Shown here piece after piece: positions 36,160 to 46,433 of a stretch of DNA of 64,000 bases. The stretch spans positions 7,254,001 to 7,318,000 of the forward strand of contig NZ_JAUSYH010000001.1 in assembly GCF_030816715.1 (NCBI RefSeq), given 5' to 3'. A model generated the notes under the pieces. It saw only the letters and a program-made list of their open reading frames with translations, was not told the DNA's origin and did no database searches. Made by a program: the position numbers and the translations under genes. Every line of letters starts with the position of its first letter. The first letter of the stretch is position 1. This DNA is from Streptomyces achromogenes. GTDB taxonomy: Bacteria; Actinomycetota; Actinomycetes; Streptomycetales; Streptomycetaceae.

Positions 36160-37002
36160 ATGGCCAACGTCGTACGTGCCGCACTGGTCCAGGCCACCTG
36201 GACCGGCGACACCGAGTCCATGGTGGCGAAACACGAGGAGCACGCCCGCGAGGCGGCCCGCCGGGGCGCGAAGATCATCGGGTTCCAGGAGGTGTTCAAC
36301 GCTCCCTACTTCTGTCAGGTCCAGGAGCCTGAGCACTACCGCTGGGCGGAGCCGGTCCCGGACGGGCCGACCGTGCGCCGCATGCGGGACCTCGCCCGCG
36401 AGACGGGCATGGTGATCGTCGTGCCGGTCTTCGAGGTCGAGCAGTCCGGCTTCTACTACAACACCGCCGCCGTGATCGACGCCGACGGCTCCTACCTCGG
36501 CAAGTACCGCAAGCACCACATCCCCCAGGTGAAGGGCTTCTGGGAGAAGTACTACTTCCGGCCGGGAAACATCGGCTGGCCGGTGTTCGACACGGCCGTC
36601 GGCCGGGTCGGCGTGTACATCTGCTACGACCGCCACTTCCCCGAGGGCTGGCGGCAGCTGGGCCTCAAGGGCGCGCAGCTGGTCTACAACCCGTCCGCCA
36701 CCCACCGCGGCCTCTCCGCCCACCTGTGGCAGCTGGAGCAGCCCGCGGCCGCCGTCGCCAACGAGTACTTCGTCGCCGCGATCAACCGGGTCGGCGTCGA
36801 GGAGTACGGCGACAACGACTTCTACGGGACGTCGTACTTCGTCGACCCGCGCGGCAAGTTCGTCGGCGACGTCGCGAGCGACAAGGACGAGGAACTCGTG
36901 GTCCGCGACCTCGACTTCGACCTCGTCGAGGAGGTCCGACAGCAGTGGGCCTTCTACCGCGACCGCCGCCCCGACGCCTACGAAGGGCTGGTGCAGCCGT
37001 GA
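36160..37002 (+). CDS. Nitrilase-superfamily beta-ureidopropionase-like amidohydrolase (copy 1)
   Basis: 280 residues from ATG 36160 with GAAGGAG upstream. Beta-ureidopropionase hydrolyses N-carbamoyl-beta-alanine to beta-alanine, CO2 and ammonia, the last hydrolysis of reductive pyrimidine breakdown. The Glu-Lys-Cys triad is visible: Glu44 in IGFQEVF, Lys in KYRKHHIPQVKG, Cys155 in YICYDRHFPEG. Its stop overlaps the aminotransferase start by four bases. A close paralogue of the same length starts at 40087; the central and C-terminal halves are nearly identical. It could instead hydrolyse another N-carbamoyl amino acid. Confidence 0.9.
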   Translation: MANVVRAALVQATWTGDTESMVAKHEEHAREAARRGAKIIGFQEVFNAPYFCQVQEPEHYRWAEPVPDGPTVRRMRDLARETGMVIVVPVFEVEQSGFYYNTAAVIDADGSYLGKYRKHHIPQVKGFWEKYYFRPGNIGWPVFDTAVGRVGVYICYDRHFPEGWRQLGLKGAQLVYNPSATHRGLSAHLWQLEQPAAAVANEYFVAAINRVGVEEYGDNDFYGTSYFVDPRGKFVGDVASDKDEELVVRDLDFDLVEEVRQQWAFYRDRRPDAYEGLVQP

Positions 37003-38282
37003 GCGACCTCCACGCCCGGCACCGGAGCGTCCTGCCCGACTGGCTCGCCCTCTACTACGAGGAGCCGCTGGAGATCACCCACGGCGAGGGCCGGCACGTC
37101 TGGGACTCCGAGGGCAACAAGTACCTCGACTTCTTCGGCGGCATCCTCACCACCATGACCGCGCACGCGCTGCCCGAGGTCACCAAGGCGGTCGCCGAGC
37201 AGGCCGGGCGGATCGTCCACTCCTCGACGCTCTACCTCAACCGGCCCATGGTCGAGCTCGCCGAGCGGATCGCCCACGTCAGCGGCATCCCCGACGCCCG
37301 GGTCTTCTTCACCACCTCGGGCACCGAGGCCAACGACACCGCGCTGCTGCTCGCCACCGCCCACCGGCGCAGCAACACCGTGCTGGCGATGCGCAACAGC
37401 TACCACGGCCGTTCCTTCAGCGCGGTCGGCATCACCGGCAACCGCGGCTGGTCCCCGACCTCGCTGTCACCGTTGCAGACGGTGTACGTGCACGGCGGGG
37501 TCCGCGGCCGAGGACCGTTCGCCGGCCTCGACGACGCCGCGTTCATCGACGCCTGCGTCGCCGACCTCAAGGACCTGCTCGGCCACACCCGCCCGCCCGC
37601 CGCCCTGATCGCCGAGCCCATCCAGGGGGTCGGCGGGTTCACCTCGCCGCCCGACGGCCTGTACGCGGCCTTCCGCGAGGTGCTGGACGAACGCGGCATC
37701 CTGTGGATCGCCGACGAGGTGCAGACCGGCTGGGGCCGCACCGGCGAGCACTTCTGGGGCTGGCAGGCGCACGGCCGAAACGGTCCGCCGGACATCGTCA
37801 CCTTCGCCAAGGGCATCGGCAACGGCATGTCCGTCGGCGGCGTCATCGCCCGCGCCGAGATCATGAACTGCCTGGACGCCAACAGCATCTCCACCTTCGG
37901 CGGCACCCAGATCACCATGGCAGCCGCTCTCGCCAACCTCTCCTACCTGCTGGAACACGACCTCCAGGGCAACGCCCGGCGGGTCGGTGGCCTGCTCATC
38001 GAGCGGCTGCGGGCCGGCGCCGCCCAGGATCCGGGCGTGCGGGAGGTGCGCGGGCGCGGCCTCATGATCGGCGTGGAGCTGACCCGGCCGGGCACCGGCC
38101 TGGCCGACCCGGACCGGGCGTGCGCCGTGCTGGAGGCGGCCCGCGCCGACGGGCTGCTGATCGGCAAGGGCGGCGGCCACGACACCAGCGCCCTGCGCGT
38201 CGCCCCGCCGCTGTCCCTGACCGTGGCGGAGGCCGAAGAGGGCGCCGCGATCCTCGAAAGCGCGCTGAGGAGCACGCGATAG
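36999..38282 (+). CDS. Class III omega-aminotransferase (beta-alanine or alanine-glyoxylate type)
   Basis: 427 residues from GTG 36999, translationally coupled to the nitrilase (GTGA overlap). PLP-binding motifs: TSGTEANDTALLLA, SYHGRSFSAVGITG, WIADEVQTGWGRTG and Schiff-base Lys271 in TFAKGIGNGMSVGG. In this context it would remove the amino group of the beta-alanine released by the ureidopropionase, giving malonate semialdehyde. It resembles AGXT2-like enzymes, so glyoxylate may be the acceptor. Confidence 0.92.
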   Translation: MSDLHARHRSVLPDWLALYYEEPLEITHGEGRHVWDSEGNKYLDFFGGILTTMTAHALPEVTKAVAEQAGRIVHSSTLYLNRPMVELAERIAHVSGIPDARVFFTTSGTEANDTALLLATAHRRSNTVLAMRNSYHGRSFSAVGITGNRGWSPTSLSPLQTVYVHGGVRGRGPFAGLDDAAFIDACVADLKDLLGHTRPPAALIAEPIQGVGGFTSPPDGLYAAFREVLDERGILWIADEVQTGWGRTGEHFWGWQAHGRNGPPDIVTFAKGIGNGMSVGGVIARAEIMNCLDANSISTFGGTQITMAAALANLSYLLEHDLQGNARRVGGLLIERLRAGAAQDPGVREVRGRGLMIGVELTRPGTGLADPDRACAVLEAARADGLLIGKGGGHDTSALRVAPPLSLTVAEAEEGAAILESALRSTR

Positions 38283-38312
38283 CGCAGGCCTGAGCCAAGG
38301 GAACACATCGCC

Positions 38313-39896
38313 ATGACCATTGCTCTGGAGCCCTGGGGGCCCGTGGAGCCGCTGGAGCCCGCCCTGTCGGTCCGTCAGGTCCTGTCCCTGGAAAGGGTCC
38401 TGGCCGGCGAGCCCGAAGTGGTGGCGGGCGCCGACCGGCTCGACCGGCCGGTGCGCTGGGTGCACGTCGCCGAGGCCGCCGACGTCGGCGTGATGCTGAC
38501 CGGCGGCGAGATGGTCCTCACCACCGGGGTGCTGCTCGCCGGCGACGAGAGCGCGCAGACCGAGTACGTCCGCTCCCTGCACCGTGCCGAGGCCGCGGCC
38601 GTGGTGCTGGGCCTCGGACGGGCGTTCCCGACCACGCCCGACGCGATGCGGCGGGCCGCCGAACGGTGCGGGCTGCCGATGATCGTGCTCCACCGCCCCT
38701 TCCCCTTCGCCGAGTTGACGGAGGAGGTGCAGTCCCGGCTGGTGCGGCGCAAGTTCGCCGCCGTCAGCCTCTCGGAGGCCGTGCGGACCGCGCTCACCGC
38801 GCTGATCACCGCGGGAGCCCCGCTGCAACTGCTGCTCGACGAGATCGCCCAGCACGCCGCCTGCCCCGTCGTCGTCACCAACCTCGCCCACCGGGTGCTG
38901 GCCACGGCGGGGGAGCGGCCGGCGGTCGACGACGTGCTGCGGGACTGGGAACGCATCGCCCGCCAGGCCGGCGGCACCGAGGGAGACGGCTGGATCCGCG
39001 CCGAACTCGGCGGCCGCGGCGAACGCTGGGGGCAGATCATGCTCTGCGGCCACCGCGGCGACACCGCGGGCGGACGGCTGCTCGCCGACCGGGCCGCCGA
39101 GGCGCTGGTGCTGCACCGCATGCTCGGCGGCGCCTCCGCCCACACCTGGGAGGAACAGTCCGCGCAGAGCCTGCTCACCGACCTGGTCTCCGGCGTCGTC
39201 CCGGCGCGCCATCTGCTGCCCCGGGCCCGGGCGGCGGGCCTCCCGGTCAACCGGCGCACCTTCGTGCCGCTCGTCGTGCGGGACGTCGCGCTCGACCGTC
39301 TCGAGCGCGTGCTGCGGTTGCTGGGGCTGCCGGGACTGGTCGCGGAACTCGCGGACGGGGCGACGGCGGTGCTGCTCAGCCTCGCCCGCGACCAGGACGC
39401 CGAGGCGCTCGCCGCCCACTTCGCGACCCGGTTGCGCACCGAGTCGGGCCGGCCCCGCACGGTCGTCGCGGCCGCCGACCCGCGGACCGTCTGGGACGAG
39501 GTGCCCGCCGGGCTGCGCGAGGCCCAGCACGTGGCGGACGCCGTGGCCGACTCGGCCGCCGTCCTCGACCTGCCGCTCGTCGTCCGCCTCAAGGACGTCC
39601 ACCTGCGCGGACTGATCCGGCTGCTGCGGGACGACCCGCATGTGCAGTCGTTCGCCGAGCGGGAGCTGGACGGCCTGCTGTGCGCGGCCGGGGAGGACCT
39701 GCTCGCCGTCCTGCGGACGTATCTGGCCACCGGCCGCAACAAGTCCCGCACCGCCCAGCTCCACCACGTCTCCCGGCCGGCGCTGTACCGCCGGCTGGAG
39801 GCGATAGAGGGCCGGCTGGGCGTGGACCTCGACGACTTCGAGCAGGCCGCCTCGGTGCACATCGCGCTCCTCGCGCACGACGCGCAGCAGGGCTGA
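38313..39896 (+). CDS. PucR-family transcriptional regulator of the pyrimidine cluster
   Basis: 527 residues. The N-terminal PucR domain reads LERVLAGEPEVVAGADRLDR and VRWVHVAEAADVGVMLTGGE; the C-terminal helix-turn-helix is LAVLRTYLATGRNKSRTAQL followed by HHVSRPALYRRLEAIEGRLG. PucR proteins activate purine or pyrimidine breakdown genes in response to a pathway intermediate. It lies 30 bases after the aminotransferase and before the second nitrilase, in the middle of the genes it presumably controls. Confidence 0.92.
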   Translation: MTIALEPWGPVEPLEPALSVRQVLSLERVLAGEPEVVAGADRLDRPVRWVHVAEAADVGVMLTGGEMVLTTGVLLAGDESAQTEYVRSLHRAEAAAVVLGLGRAFPTTPDAMRRAAERCGLPMIVLHRPFPFAELTEEVQSRLVRRKFAAVSLSEAVRTALTALITAGAPLQLLLDEIAQHAACPVVVTNLAHRVLATAGERPAVDDVLRDWERIARQAGGTEGDGWIRAELGGRGERWGQIMLCGHRGDTAGGRLLADRAAEALVLHRMLGGASAHTWEEQSAQSLLTDLVSGVVPARHLLPRARAAGLPVNRRTFVPLVVRDVALDRLERVLRLLGLPGLVAELADGATAVLLSLARDQDAEALAAHFATRLRTESGRPRTVVAAADPRTVWDEVPAGLREAQHVADAVADSAAVLDLPLVVRLKDVHLRGLIRLLRDDPHVQSFAERELDGLLCAAGEDLLAVLRTYLATGRNKSRTAQLHHVSRPALYRRLEAIEGRLGVDLDDFEQAASVHIALLAHDAQQG

Positions 39897-39985
39897 CCGC
39901 CGCACCGCAGGTGCACGTGAAACAGCTGAGAAACATGGAACGACCTGGGAAAACGGTGGTGAAACATGGGTCCGGGAAGACGTGA

Positions 39986-40024
39986 CACGGTGACACGCCG
40001 GACGCGTGCAGGCGTGACACCGTG
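39986..40024. promoter_or_regulatory. Long inverted repeat upstream of the second ureidopropionase gene
   Basis: CACGGTGACACGCC (39986-39999) and GGCGTGACACCGTG (40011-40024) are complementary at 13 of 14 positions around an 11-base spacer. The GTGACAC core is also present as a direct repeat. It lies 63 bases before the ATG at 40087, a good position for an activator such as the neighbouring PucR protein. Two GAAACATGG copies lie just upstream (39930-39970). Confidence 0.65.
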
Positions 40025-40086
40025 CAACTCAAAGCGGGCCGGTCGGCTTCCTAGGCTCCTCGTACACCGAGCGACCGGAGGTCCCG

Positions 40087-40929
40087 ATGAGCAGAGTGAT
40101 CCGTGCCGCCGTCTTCCAGACGGCCTGGACCGGCGACAAGGAATCGATGATCCAGGTGCACGAGCAGGCGGTCCGCGACGCGGCCGCGCAGGGTGCGCAG
40201 GTGCTGTGTTTCCAGGAGCTGTTCTACGGACCCTACTTCTGCCAGGTCCAGGACCCGCAGTTCTACGAGTACGCCGAACAGATCCCCGACGGCCCGATCG
40301 TCCAGCGTTTCCAGGCGCTCGCCAGGGAGCACGGCATCGTCCTGGTGCTGCCGATGTACGAGGAGGAGCAGCCCGGCGTCCTCTACAACACCGCGGCCGT
40401 GATCGACGCGGACGGTTCCTACCTCGGCAAGTACCGCAAGCACCACATCCCGCAGGTGAAGGGCTTCTGGGAGAAGTTCTACTTCCGCCCCGGGAACGCC
40501 GGCTGGCCGGTCTTCGAGACGGCCGTCGGGAAGATCGGCGTCTACATCTGCTACGACCGCCACTTCCCCGAGGGCTGGCGCGCGCTGGGACTCGAGGGCG
40601 CCGAGATCGTCTTCAACCCGTCGGCGACCTCCCGCGGTCTGTCCGCGTACCTGTGGCAGCTGGAGCAGCCGGCGGCGGCCGTCGCCAACGAGTACTTCGT
40701 CGGCGCGATCAACCGGGTCGGCGTCGAGGAGCTCGGCGACAACGACTTCTACGGGACCTCGTACTTCGTGGACCCGGAGGCCCAGTTCGTCGGGGAGGTG
40801 GCCAGCGACAAGGAGCCCGAACTCGTCGTCCGCGACCTCGACATGGCGAAGCTGCGCGCGGTCCGCGACCGCTGGCAGTTCTACCGCGACCGCCGTCCGG
40901 AGGCCTACGGCCCGCTGACCGCGCCGTAG
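40087..40929 (+). CDS. Nitrilase-superfamily beta-ureidopropionase-like amidohydrolase (copy 2)
   Basis: 280 residues, colinear with the copy at 36160. Triad residues are Glu in CFQELFYGP, Lys in KYRKHHIPQVKG and Cys155 in YICYDRHFPEG. The first 100 residues differ most from copy 1 and contain the substrate-pocket loops, so the two may prefer different N-carbamoyl substrates. Its own promoter region with the inverted repeat at 39986 separates it from pucR. Confidence 0.92.
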   Translation: MSRVIRAAVFQTAWTGDKESMIQVHEQAVRDAAAQGAQVLCFQELFYGPYFCQVQDPQFYEYAEQIPDGPIVQRFQALAREHGIVLVLPMYEEEQPGVLYNTAAVIDADGSYLGKYRKHHIPQVKGFWEKFYFRPGNAGWPVFETAVGKIGVYICYDRHFPEGWRALGLEGAEIVFNPSATSRGLSAYLWQLEQPAAAVANEYFVGAINRVGVEELGDNDFYGTSYFVDPEAQFVGEVASDKEPELVVRDLDMAKLRAVRDRWQFYRDRRPEAYGPLTAP

Positions 40930-40959
40930 CCGGCCGAGGCCCGGGTCGAGGCCGGGACC

Positions 40960-40995
40960 GCCGCCGGTCCGGTGCACGGAGGCCGGACCGGCGGC
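40960..40995 (+). terminator. Strong stem-loop between ureidopropionase 2 and dihydropyrimidinase genes
   Basis: GCCGCCGGTCCGG (40960-40972) pairs perfectly with CCGGACCGGCGGC (40983-40995), loop of 10 bases, no T-run. It lies 30 bases after the nitrilase stop. It may terminate, attenuate or protect the 3' end, so the next gene may have its own promoter. Confidence 0.6.
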
Positions 40996-41040
40996 ACCCT
41001 CAGACACGACGACAGCGTTGAACACGGCAGGAGAGGGAGA

Positions 41041-42444
41041 ATGAGCAGCCGAACCGTCATCCGGGGTGGTCTCGTCATCACCGCGTCCGACGAGATCCAC
41101 GCCGACGTCCTGATCGAGGACGGCCGCATCGCCGCCCTCGCCGCCTCCGGCACCCCGGCCGCCGGGGCCTGGACCGCCGAGAGGGTCATCGACGCCACCG
41201 GGAAGTACGTGATCCCGGGCGGGGTGGACGTCCACACCCACATGGAGCTGCCGTTCGGCGGCACCTTCGCCTCCGACACCTTCGAGACCGGCACCCGGGC
41301 CGCCGCCTGGGGCGGCACGACGACCATCGTCGACTTCGCGGTGCAGAGCGTCGGGCACAGCCTGCGCGAAGGCCTCGACGCCTGGCACGCGAAGGCCGAG
41401 GGCAACTGCGCGATCGACTACGGCTTCCACATGATCGTCTCCGACGTGAACCAGGACACGCTCAAGGAGATGGACCATCTGGTGGAGGAGGGCGTCACCT
41501 CCTTCAAGCAGTTCATGGCCTACCCCGGCGTCTTCTACAGCGACGACGGCCAGATCCTGCGCGCCATGCAGCGCTCCGCCGAGAACGGCGGACTGATCAT
41601 GATGCACGCGGAGAACGGCATCGCCATCGACGTGCTGGTCGAACAGGCGCTGGCGCGCGGCGAGACGGATCCGCGCTACCACGGCGAGGTGCGCAAGGCC
41701 CTGCTGGAGGCCGAGGCCACCCATCGCGCGATCAAGCTCGCACAGGTCGCGAGCGCGCCGCTGTACGTGGTGCACGTATCGGCGATGGAAGCGGTTGCGG
41801 AACTGGCCAGGGCACGCGACGAAGGGCTGAACGTCTTCGGCGAGACCTGTCCGCAGTACCTGTTCCTGTCGACCGACAACCTCGCCGAACCCGGCTTCGA
41901 GGGCTCGAAGTACGTGTGCAGCACACCGCTGCGGCCCAAGGAGCACCAGGCCAAACTGTGGCAGGGCCTGCGGACCAACGACCTCCAGGTCGTCTCCACC
42001 GACCACTGCCCCTTCTGCTTCGAGGGCCAGAAGGAGCTCGGCCGGGGCGACTTCTCGAAGATCCCCAACGGGCTGCCGGGCGTCGAGAACCGTATCGACC
42101 TGCTCCACCAGGCCGTCGTCGACGGGCACATCAGCCGCCGCCGCTGGATCGAGATCGCCTGCGCCACCCCCGCCCGCATGTTCGGCATGTACCCCAAGAA
42201 GGGCACCATCGCCCCGGGCGCCGACGCCGACGTCGTGATCTACGACCCGCAGGCCGAGCAGACCGTCTCCGCCGAGACCCACCACATGAACGTCGACTAC
42301 TCGGCCTACGAGGGCAGGCGGATCACCGGCCGCGTCGAGACGGTGCTGTCCCGGGGCGAACTCGTCATCACCGAGCGGGAGTACACCGGACACGCCGGGC
42401 ACGGCGTCTACACCCCGCGCTCCACCTGCCAGTACCTCAACTAG
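41041..42444 (+). CDS. hydA: Dihydropyrimidinase / D-hydantoinase
   Basis: 467 residues from ATG 41041. Opens the ring of dihydrouracil or 5-substituted hydantoins to N-carbamoyl-beta-amino acids. The amidohydrolase metal motif is GGVDVHTHMELPFGG (HxH), the carboxylated bridging lysine is Lys156 in TSFKQFMAYPG, and further ligands are in LYVVHVSAMEAV, GETCPQYLFLS and STDHCPFCF. Its product is the substrate of the adjacent nitrilase enzymes. Followed 11 bases later by the LLM gene. Confidence 0.94.
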   Translation: MSSRTVIRGGLVITASDEIHADVLIEDGRIAALAASGTPAAGAWTAERVIDATGKYVIPGGVDVHTHMELPFGGTFASDTFETGTRAAAWGGTTTIVDFAVQSVGHSLREGLDAWHAKAEGNCAIDYGFHMIVSDVNQDTLKEMDHLVEEGVTSFKQFMAYPGVFYSDDGQILRAMQRSAENGGLIMMHAENGIAIDVLVEQALARGETDPRYHGEVRKALLEAEATHRAIKLAQVASAPLYVVHVSAMEAVAELARARDEGLNVFGETCPQYLFLSTDNLAEPGFEGSKYVCSTPLRPKEHQAKLWQGLRTNDLQVVSTDHCPFCFEGQKELGRGDFSKIPNGLPGVENRIDLLHQAVVDGHISRRRWIEIACATPARMFGMYPKKGTIAPGADADVVIYDPQAEQTVSAETHHMNVDYSAYEGRRITGRVETVLSRGELVITEREYTGHAGHGVYTPRSTCQYLN

Positions 42445-42455
42445 GAGCAGCGCCC

Positions 42456-43475
42456 ATGGACTTCGGACTCGTCCTGCAGACCGACCCGCCGGCCTCCAAG
42501 GTCGTCAGCCTGATGCAGCGCGCCGAACGGAACGGCTTCACCCACGGCTGGACCTTCGACTCGGCCGTGCTCTGGCAGGAACCGTTCGTGATCTACAGCC
42601 AGATCCTGGCGAACACCGAGAGGCTGACCGTCGGCCCCATGGTGACCAACCCGGGGACCCGCACCTGGGAGGTCACCGCCTCCACCTTCGCCACCCTCAA
42701 CGACATGTTCGGCAACCGCACCGTCTGCGGCATCGGCCGCGGCGACTCCGCGATGCGCGTCGCCGGCCGCGCGCCCAACACCCTCGCCCGGATCAGCGAG
42801 GCCATGAAGGTGATCCGGGCGCTCGGCTCGGGCGGGGAGGCGGACCTCGGCGGGGCGGTCGTGCGGTTCCCCTGGATCAAGGACGACGCCCGGCTCCCCG
42901 TCTGGATGGCCGCGTACGGGCCGAAGGCGCTGAAGATGACCGGCGAGGAGGCCGACGGCTTCATCCTCCAGCTCGCCGACCTGTACCTCACCGAGTACAT
43001 GGTGAAGGCCGTGAAGGACGCGGCGACCGCCGCCGGACGCGACCCGGGCGAGGTCAAGATCTGCGTGGCCGCCCCCGCGTACGTCACCGACGACGACTCG
43101 CCGCAGGCACTGGCCCACGCCCGCGAGCAGTGCCGGTGGTTCGGCGGCATGGTCGGCAACCACGTGGCCGACCTGGTGTCGAAGTACGGCGAGCACTCCG
43201 CCCAGGTCCCCGAGGAGCTCACCGACTACATCAAGGCCCGGCAGGGCTACGACTACTCGCACCACGGACGCAGCGACAACCCCGACACCGCGTTCGTGCC
43301 CGACGAGATCGTCGACCGGTTCTGCCTCGTCGGACCGGTCGAGAAGCACATCGAGAAGCTGAACGCCCTGCGCGACCTCGGCGTCGACCAGTTCGCGGTC
43401 TACGACATGCACGACGCGCAGGAGAAGGTCATCGACGCCTACGGCGCGACGGTCATCCCGGCGGTCAACAGCTGA
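42456..43475 (+). CDS. LLM-class flavin oxidoreductase (TIGR03842-like)
   Basis: 339 residues from ATG 42456. The luciferase-like TIM barrel begins MDFGLVLQTDPPASKVV; further conserved parts are TNPGTRTWEVTASTFATLND, GIGRGDSAMRVAGR, WMAAYGPKALKMTGEEADGF and YDYSHHGRSDNPDTAFVPDE. LLM enzymes use F420 or FMN for hydride or oxygen transfer. Its tight coupling to the dihydropyrimidinase gene (11 bases) suggests it acts on the pyrimidine ring: either reducing or oxidising it in place of dihydropyrimidine dehydrogenase. That role is inference. Confidence 0.9.
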   Translation: MDFGLVLQTDPPASKVVSLMQRAERNGFTHGWTFDSAVLWQEPFVIYSQILANTERLTVGPMVTNPGTRTWEVTASTFATLNDMFGNRTVCGIGRGDSAMRVAGRAPNTLARISEAMKVIRALGSGGEADLGGAVVRFPWIKDDARLPVWMAAYGPKALKMTGEEADGFILQLADLYLTEYMVKAVKDAATAAGRDPGEVKICVAAPAYVTDDDSPQALAHAREQCRWFGGMVGNHVADLVSKYGEHSAQVPEELTDYIKARQGYDYSHHGRSDNPDTAFVPDEIVDRFCLVGPVEKHIEKLNALRDLGVDQFAVYDMHDAQEKVIDAYGATVIPAVNS

Positions 43476-43503
43476 CCCTTCCCTCTCCCTGTTCCCTCCC
43501 GCG

Positions 43504-43572
43504 CCCGGCTTCCCACCGCTCAACCTCCCGGCTTCCCACCGCTCAACCTCCCACCTTCCCCCCGCTCCACCT
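43504..43572. repeat. 23-bp tandem repeat in a pyrimidine-only tract
   Basis: Two exact 23-base units start at 43504 and 43527 (each begins CCCGGCTTCCCACCGC) and a third, degenerate unit at 43550. They lie in a tract of C and T with few purines from 43476 to about 43640, between the LLM and permease genes. Confidence 0.8.
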
Positions 43573-43708
43573 CCCACCGCCCCCCTCCCCACCGCTCCCC
43601 TCCCCATCCCCCCACTCCAGTTCTCCCCTCCTCCACCGTCCGGGGAGGAGGGGGCCGGAGACCCCGCACGGCCTTTCCGGATCCACCCCTCGTTTGATTG
43701 GCCTGCTC

Positions 43709-45238
<1,530 letters not shown>

Positions 45239-45251
45239 GACGGGCGTCCCC

Positions 45252-45279
45252 GGCACGCGCGCATCCCCGCGCGCGTGCC
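45252..45279 (+). terminator. Terminator of the pyrimidine cluster
   Basis: GGCACGCGCGC and GCGCGCGTGCC form a perfect 11-bp stem with loop ATCCCC, 14 bases after the permease stop. The remaining gap to 45522 holds three partial copies of GCGCGGACGCGGTGAG (45378, 45421, 45459) and no gene. Confidence 0.75.
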
Positions 45280-45522
45280 GCAGGGCGCTGGTCCGCCGTT
45301 CGGGCGGCGTGACGCCAGGACGTCCGGCGTCGCCCCGGGCGCGGCGACGCACAGGCGCCCTGCCGTCCAAGTGCCGTGGCGCGCGGACGCGGTGAGGTGC
45401 AAGCGTGGTGAGTGATGACGCGCGGACGCGGTGAGGGCCGGGCCTCGTCACCCGTGACGCGCGGACGCCGTCCCCTGCACGCGCGATGTCGCGGCCCGGA
45501 CGGGACGAACGGACCGCGCGGC

Positions 45523-46191
45523 TCAGGTCTTGCTGCCGCTCTGCAGGGCGGCCACCGCTTCCTTCGCGGCCTTGATCGCGCCCTTGTTGATCTCGTCGGT
45601 GGCGGGCGCCTTCTTCGTCTCGAAGTCGCTGCCGTTGTAGTTGACGATCACCAGCGCGTTGGCCACCCGCGCGATGACGACGCCCTCACGGGTCTGCTGC
45701 TTGTCCTCGGTGGTGAGGTTCACCACCGAGTAGCCCTCGTCGCCGAGCCCCGGAACCGCCCCGCCGCCGCTCTTCTCCGTGGTGCGCTCCTTGTACGAGC
45801 TCTGCGCCGCCTCGTCCGAATCCGCGATCTCGAAGGAGATGTCGAGCCAGCGGTAGTCGTAGCCCTTGAGCGCGTTCCAGGAACAGGTGCGGCGCAGGGC
45901 GGTGTCCGTGGACGGGATCTCCTTGCCCGCCGCCTTCGCGCCCGGCACGAGCGCGGCGACCGTCTTCACGGTCACCCCGGTGCACGGGGCGGGCGCGGCG
46001 GCGTAGGTCTTGGAGACGGCGGTGGAGGACGACCCGGACGCCTTGTCGGACTGGGTCTTCTGCGTGTCCTTGCTCGCGGTGTCCTGCGGTTCGTCGAGCG
46101 GGCCGGACGACATCGCCCAGCCCGCACACGCGAGCACGACCACCGGGGTCAGACGCGCGGTGAGGGCGAGCGGCAGTGGGAGAGAGCGCAC
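45523..46191 (-). CDS. Exported DUF3558-type protein, possible lipoprotein
   Basis: 222 residues. The N-terminus is hydrophobic (PLPLALTARLTPVVVLACAGW) with VLAC that could act as a lipobox, followed by a Ser/Thr/Lys-rich linker. The DUF3558-like domain shows PCTGVTVKTVAALVPG, a second Cys in RRTCSWNALKGYDYRWLDIS and a central GLGDEGYSVVN. The two cysteines probably form a disulfide. Function unknown. Confidence 0.75.
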   Translation of the reverse strand: MRSLPLPLALTARLTPVVVLACAGWAMSSGPLDEPQDTASKDTQKTQSDKASGSSSTAVSKTYAAAPAPCTGVTVKTVAALVPGAKAAGKEIPSTDTALRRTCSWNALKGYDYRWLDISFEIADSDEAAQSSYKERTTEKSGGGAVPGLGDEGYSVVNLTTEDKQQTREGVVIARVANALVIVNYNGSDFETKKAPATDEINKGAIKAAKEAVAALQSGSKT

Positions 46192-46385
46192 GGAGCACTT
46201 TCGTGGGGGACGGTGCGGACGGGGTCCGCAGTGCGGACAGCAGACGCCAGTGTCACATGACTCCCTGTGGGGCGGAAGTGTGAACTCGCTCCGTGGCCGC
46301 GCGATGACGAAGGGGGCAGGATCTACCGGGACATCACGCCCTTTCGAGGCATGGGGGGCGCAGTGCCGATGCGGGGGCGGCGGGT

Positions 46386-46419
46386 GTGCGCCGGACGCCG
46401 CTCATGGCGTCCGGCGCAC
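46386..46419 (-). terminator. Terminator of the GH32 gene
   Basis: GTGCGCCGGACGCC and GGCGTCCGGCGCAC form a perfect 14-bp stem with a six-base loop, 15 bases past the GH32 stop codon on the minus strand. Confidence 0.8.
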
Positions 46420-46433
46420 GGTCCCGGTGCCTG

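Noticed and set aside
37467..39905. 812-codon minus-strand frame across the aminotransferase and pucR
   Set aside because: Antisense of two well-supported genes; no recognisable motif.
40051..42402. 783-codon minus-strand frame over nitrilase copy 2 and dihydropyrimidinase
   Set aside because: Antisense shadow; composition typical of opposite-strand Streptomyces frames.
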